From Bacteroidota bacterium (GTDB lineage: Bacteria > Bacteroidota > Bacteroidia > Chitinophagales > Chitinophagaceae), in NCBI GenBank assembly GCA_028875875.1, contig JAGWUV010000007.1, positions 41,044 to 105,043 on the forward strand: DNA of 64,000 nt, in the 5' to 3' direction. A program made the position numbers and the translations under genes. The notes under the pieces were generated by a model, which saw only the letters and a program-made list of their open reading frames with translations, had not been told where the DNA came from and made no database searches. Shown here in pieces: positions 62,253-64,000 of the stretch. The first letter of the stretch is position 1. Each line of letters starts with the position of its first letter.

Positions 62253-63306
62253 ATAGCCTACTCCACTTTACTAATTTATCATAAATATCCTGACATTCCT
62301 TTATAAGTGGTTTTGACGTATTTAGCAAGATATTTTCTAAACCAGCGTTCGGTTTCAATTTGATATCATGTACTATTTTTTTTTCTACATGAAGCTTACT
62401 GAACAATTCCTTCAATACAAATTCAGGAGAGGTACAAAGATCTTCATAACAAACAGGCAAAATATTAGGAGAATTAAGAGTTAGGGCGTAAGTATAATAG
62501 TTCTTCCAAACCTCTAACCAATAATTTAGTGATAAGGTGTCAGTTTCCTGAAAAGAAGTAGTTGTTTCAAAATTAAACGTCCGATGCCCAAGTCCAAACT
62601 CGTAATGACCCAGCCAGTTCATGTATCTTAACACGAAACGGTTCTCTTTTTGCATTTTACAAAACCGTTTATGCTGATCTAACAAAGATTTGGCGTGTTG
62701 TAACGGCTCTCTGAACACCAAAAGAAAGGAGGACATTGGAAAAGCTGTTGCAAGACTTTGAATTCGTAATATATTATTATTATTCTTTGATAAATATCTT
62801 TTCTCCTCTACATTCGAATGCTGGCGCAGCAAGATCAATCCAAGGTAACTCTTAAATTTTTTTATTACATCTTTGGTTATCTCATGTTGCAAGAGTTTAT
62901 CTTCCTGGATAAACTGGTCATTAAGAAAAACTTTCCAAAAAACCTCATCAAAAGCCTCGGGGCTTTCCGTATTTACAAGTATTCCGTCACCATGTGCCCT
63001 TTCTGTATATGAATTATCTTTCCCCCTGCCCCGTTTTAAGATATGCCAAAAATTAGGCATTAGAATGAAAGGCATGTCATCATAGGTAAGTGATATAAAT
63101 GACCCTGTATCATGCAGTGTTCTCATTAAAATAGTTGTACCAGCCCTTGCTAAACCGGTTACAAAAACATGGTTATGAAGGGTATCCCTCACTTGTTTTT
63201 TAAAAAGTGATTCCTCAATTAAAAAAGAAGATTCTAATATCGCAGGGTGGGCCAGTGCCATCCAATGAAGAAACCTCGATACCTGATTATAGTCTGACCC
63301 TCGCAT
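62251..63306 (-). CDS. Sulfotransferase family protein
   Basis: A 351-residue PAPS-dependent sulfotransferase. The 5'-phosphosulfate loop is seen in VTGLARAGTTILMRTLHDTG (about residue 49), and the 3'-phosphate motif in FREPLQHAKSLLDQH (about 200). It transfers sulfate to a sugar or lipid. It is the last gene of a minus-strand operon that begins beyond the window and includes an APS kinase, the supplier of PAPS. Its start overlaps the upstream membrane-protein gene by 20 bp. Confidence 0.87.
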   Translation of the reverse strand: MRGSDYNQVSRFLHWMALAHPAILESSFLIEESLFKKQVRDTLHNHVFVTGLARAGTTILMRTLHDTGSFISLTYDDMPFILMPNFWHILKRGRGKDNSYTERAHGDGILVNTESPEAFDEVFWKVFLNDQFIQEDKLLQHEITKDVIKKFKSYLGLILLRQHSNVEEKRYLSKNNNNILRIQSLATAFPMSSFLLVFREPLQHAKSLLDQHKRFCKMQKENRFVLRYMNWLGHYEFGLGHRTFNFETTTSFQETDTLSLNYWLEVWKNYYTYALTLNSPNILPVCYEDLCTSPEFVLKELFSKLHVEKKIVHDIKLKPNAGLENILLNTSKPLIKECQDIYDKLVKWSRL

Positions 63307-63670
63307 AAATTTTTTTAATTGCGAAGTAAGTAAAAAAGGATAAAACCGAAATTATTGCACCATTCCACGAAATAACTTCTCCTAAGAAATGCATGTTAGG
63401 CGAGAGGTAATTAAGTATCATTGAAACTAAAAAAATGAATACAATTATTATTCCTGTATTAAAGAGGATTATTAAGGATTGCTTGAATAATGCCAAAGAA
63501 TAGTGCCTAATCAAACGTTCTTTCCAGTGATCGGAAACATTTCTCATTGAAATCAAGCTAAAGATTGAAATATAAACATTCTTTATATCCTTTACTGCAT
63601 CATTAAAAGATATAATTTCAGCAAGAAATGCACATACTACAAAAAGTATAAAAACCAAAACCACAACCAT
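63287..63670 (-). CDS. Hypothetical membrane protein of the sulfation operon
   Basis: A 127-residue protein with three hydrophobic segments (about 1-20, 70-88 and 100-118). A polar central part (VSDHWKERLIRHYSLALFKQS) probably faces the cytoplasm. I do not recognise a family. It begins 2 bp after the 50-residue peptide gene and overlaps the sulfotransferase by 20 bp, so it is certainly cotranscribed and may anchor or regulate the sulfation enzymes. Confidence 0.75.
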   Translation of the reverse strand: MVVVLVFILFVVCAFLAEIISFNDAVKDIKNVYISIFSLISMRNVSDHWKERLIRHYSLALFKQSLIILFNTGIIIVFIFLVSMILNYLSPNMHFLGEVISWNGAIISVLSFFTYFAIKKIYARVRL

Positions 63671-63672
63671 AC

Positions 63673-63825
63673 CTATTTATTTTTAAAATACTTCCTAATA
63701 CGCTGGAAAAGTTTTTTAATAGGATACCACAATAAACCAAATACAGCAAGAAAAAAAGAAAATACAATTCCTAATACTGCAGCAATAACTCCTCCATCCA
63801 TGCCAGGACCAATATAATTGATCAT
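63673..63825 (-). CDS. 50-residue membrane miniprotein with a YIGPG motif
   Basis: The ORF from complement 63825 starts MINYIGPGMDGGVIAAVLGI, has a hydrophobic span (about 10-33), then LLWYPIKKLFQRIRKYF, a basic amphipathic tail. The N-terminal Y-I-G/D-P-G motif followed by a span and W-P-x-K-x-L resembles tiny proteins I recall from bacterial glycan or phosphodiesterase operons; that comparison is from memory. It sits 17 bp after the APS kinase stop and 2 bp before the next gene, which supports a real coding gene. Confidence 0.75.
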   Translation of the reverse strand: MINYIGPGMDGGVIAAVLGIVFSFFLAVFGLLWYPIKKLFQRIRKYFKNK

Positions 63826-63842
63826 ACTTCGATATTTTTATT

Positions 63843-64000
63843 TTAAAGGTTAATAAAACGAATTTTTGATAGCAACGTAGAAACACATTCCGAAATGTCA
63901 GTACTGTTTGTATTGAGAACAACTTCCGGATGCAAGGGTTTCTCATACACTAGATCGATACCTGTAAAATCAACGATTTCACCACAGAGAGCTTTCGCGT
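63843..64000 (-). CDS. cysC: Adenylylsulfate kinase, C-terminal end (5' part outside window)
   Basis: The last 52 codons of a gene that runs off the right edge. The sequence AKALCGEIVDFTGIDLVYEK, then PLHPEVVLNTNSTDISECV matches the C-terminus of APS kinase (usual form: G-x-I-x-x-F-T-G-I-D-x-P-Y-E-x-P-x-x-P-E). The enzyme phosphorylates APS to PAPS, the sulfate donor for the sulfotransferase three genes downstream. Confidence 0.85.
   Translation of the reverse strand, partial: AKALCGEIVDFTGIDLVYEKPLHPEVVLNTNSTDISECVSTLLSKIRFINL

Overview
The window is a chromosomal segment of a member of the Bacteroidota, most likely the family Chitinophagaceae. The grounds are family content (DUF6089, DUF4270, DUF4907, RND pumps, SusCD-free beta-barrel proteins, unfused FeoB, separate transketolase halves), moderate-to-low GC, weak or absent Shine-Dalgarno sequences, and promoters of the Bacteroidota form TTTG/TTG-N20-TAnnTTTG. 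Most genes are ordinary housekeeping or cell-envelope genes in short operons, and many are closed by clear intrinsic terminators. No insertion sequence, prophage or CRISPR array was seen.

Left part (1-19.7 kb): a partial M28 peptidase, feoB, a DUF6089 barrel protein, two tandem paralogous GAF histidine kinases (the second has lost its phospho-accepting His), a PrxQ/BCP peroxiredoxin, the N-terminal half of CarB as a free-standing gene, a gene-poor stretch with short tandem repeats and a DUF3024 gene, a porin-like protein, and an envelope pair: an LTA-synthase-like sulfatase divergent from a 1143-residue GH18-CE4-GT2 fusion. The C-terminal transketolase half and pdxH follow.

Middle (19.7-43 kb): an RND pump and its adaptor, recA, a catalytically degenerate CE7-like esterase with a barrel protein, mgsA-GNAT, an amidase, a secreted PSMA-like M28 peptidase, a phytase-like esterase, asd, a predicted 20-residue peptide gene, a FabH-like enzyme, a lipid kinase, a membrane-anchored patatin, ctaA, rnhB, a YrdC-domain protein and a JmjC/cupin-like protein. 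Between 42.96 and 43.15 kb there is a promoter and a terminator with no ORF between them, which predicts a small RNA.

Right part (43-64 kb): KorB, an AhpD-like protein, an S9 peptidase, a tiny secreted Cys/His protein, an N-acetylmuramoyl-alanine amidase, a DUF4270-kelch-DUF4907 set with a LytTR regulator, acyl-CoA dehydrogenase with MarR, an alpha/beta hydrolase with a GT2 enzyme, an orphan OppC-type permease, an O-antigen-ligase/Wzz-like pair with an Lrp regulator, and at the end a sulfation operon (APS kinase, a 50-residue membrane peptide, a membrane protein, a sulfotransferase). Between the Lrp gene and this operon lies the strangest element: a 194-nt tRNA-like RNA (62002-62195) with acceptor, D, anticodon and T arms but a variable region of about 120 nt, plus its own promoter-like box and terminator.

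The main candidates for new biology are the tRNA-like RNA, the 43.1-kb small RNA, the single-chain polysaccharide synthase/deacetylase/hydrolase, the degenerate kinase and esterase, and several very small proteins. All calls come from reading the sequence; no database search was run.
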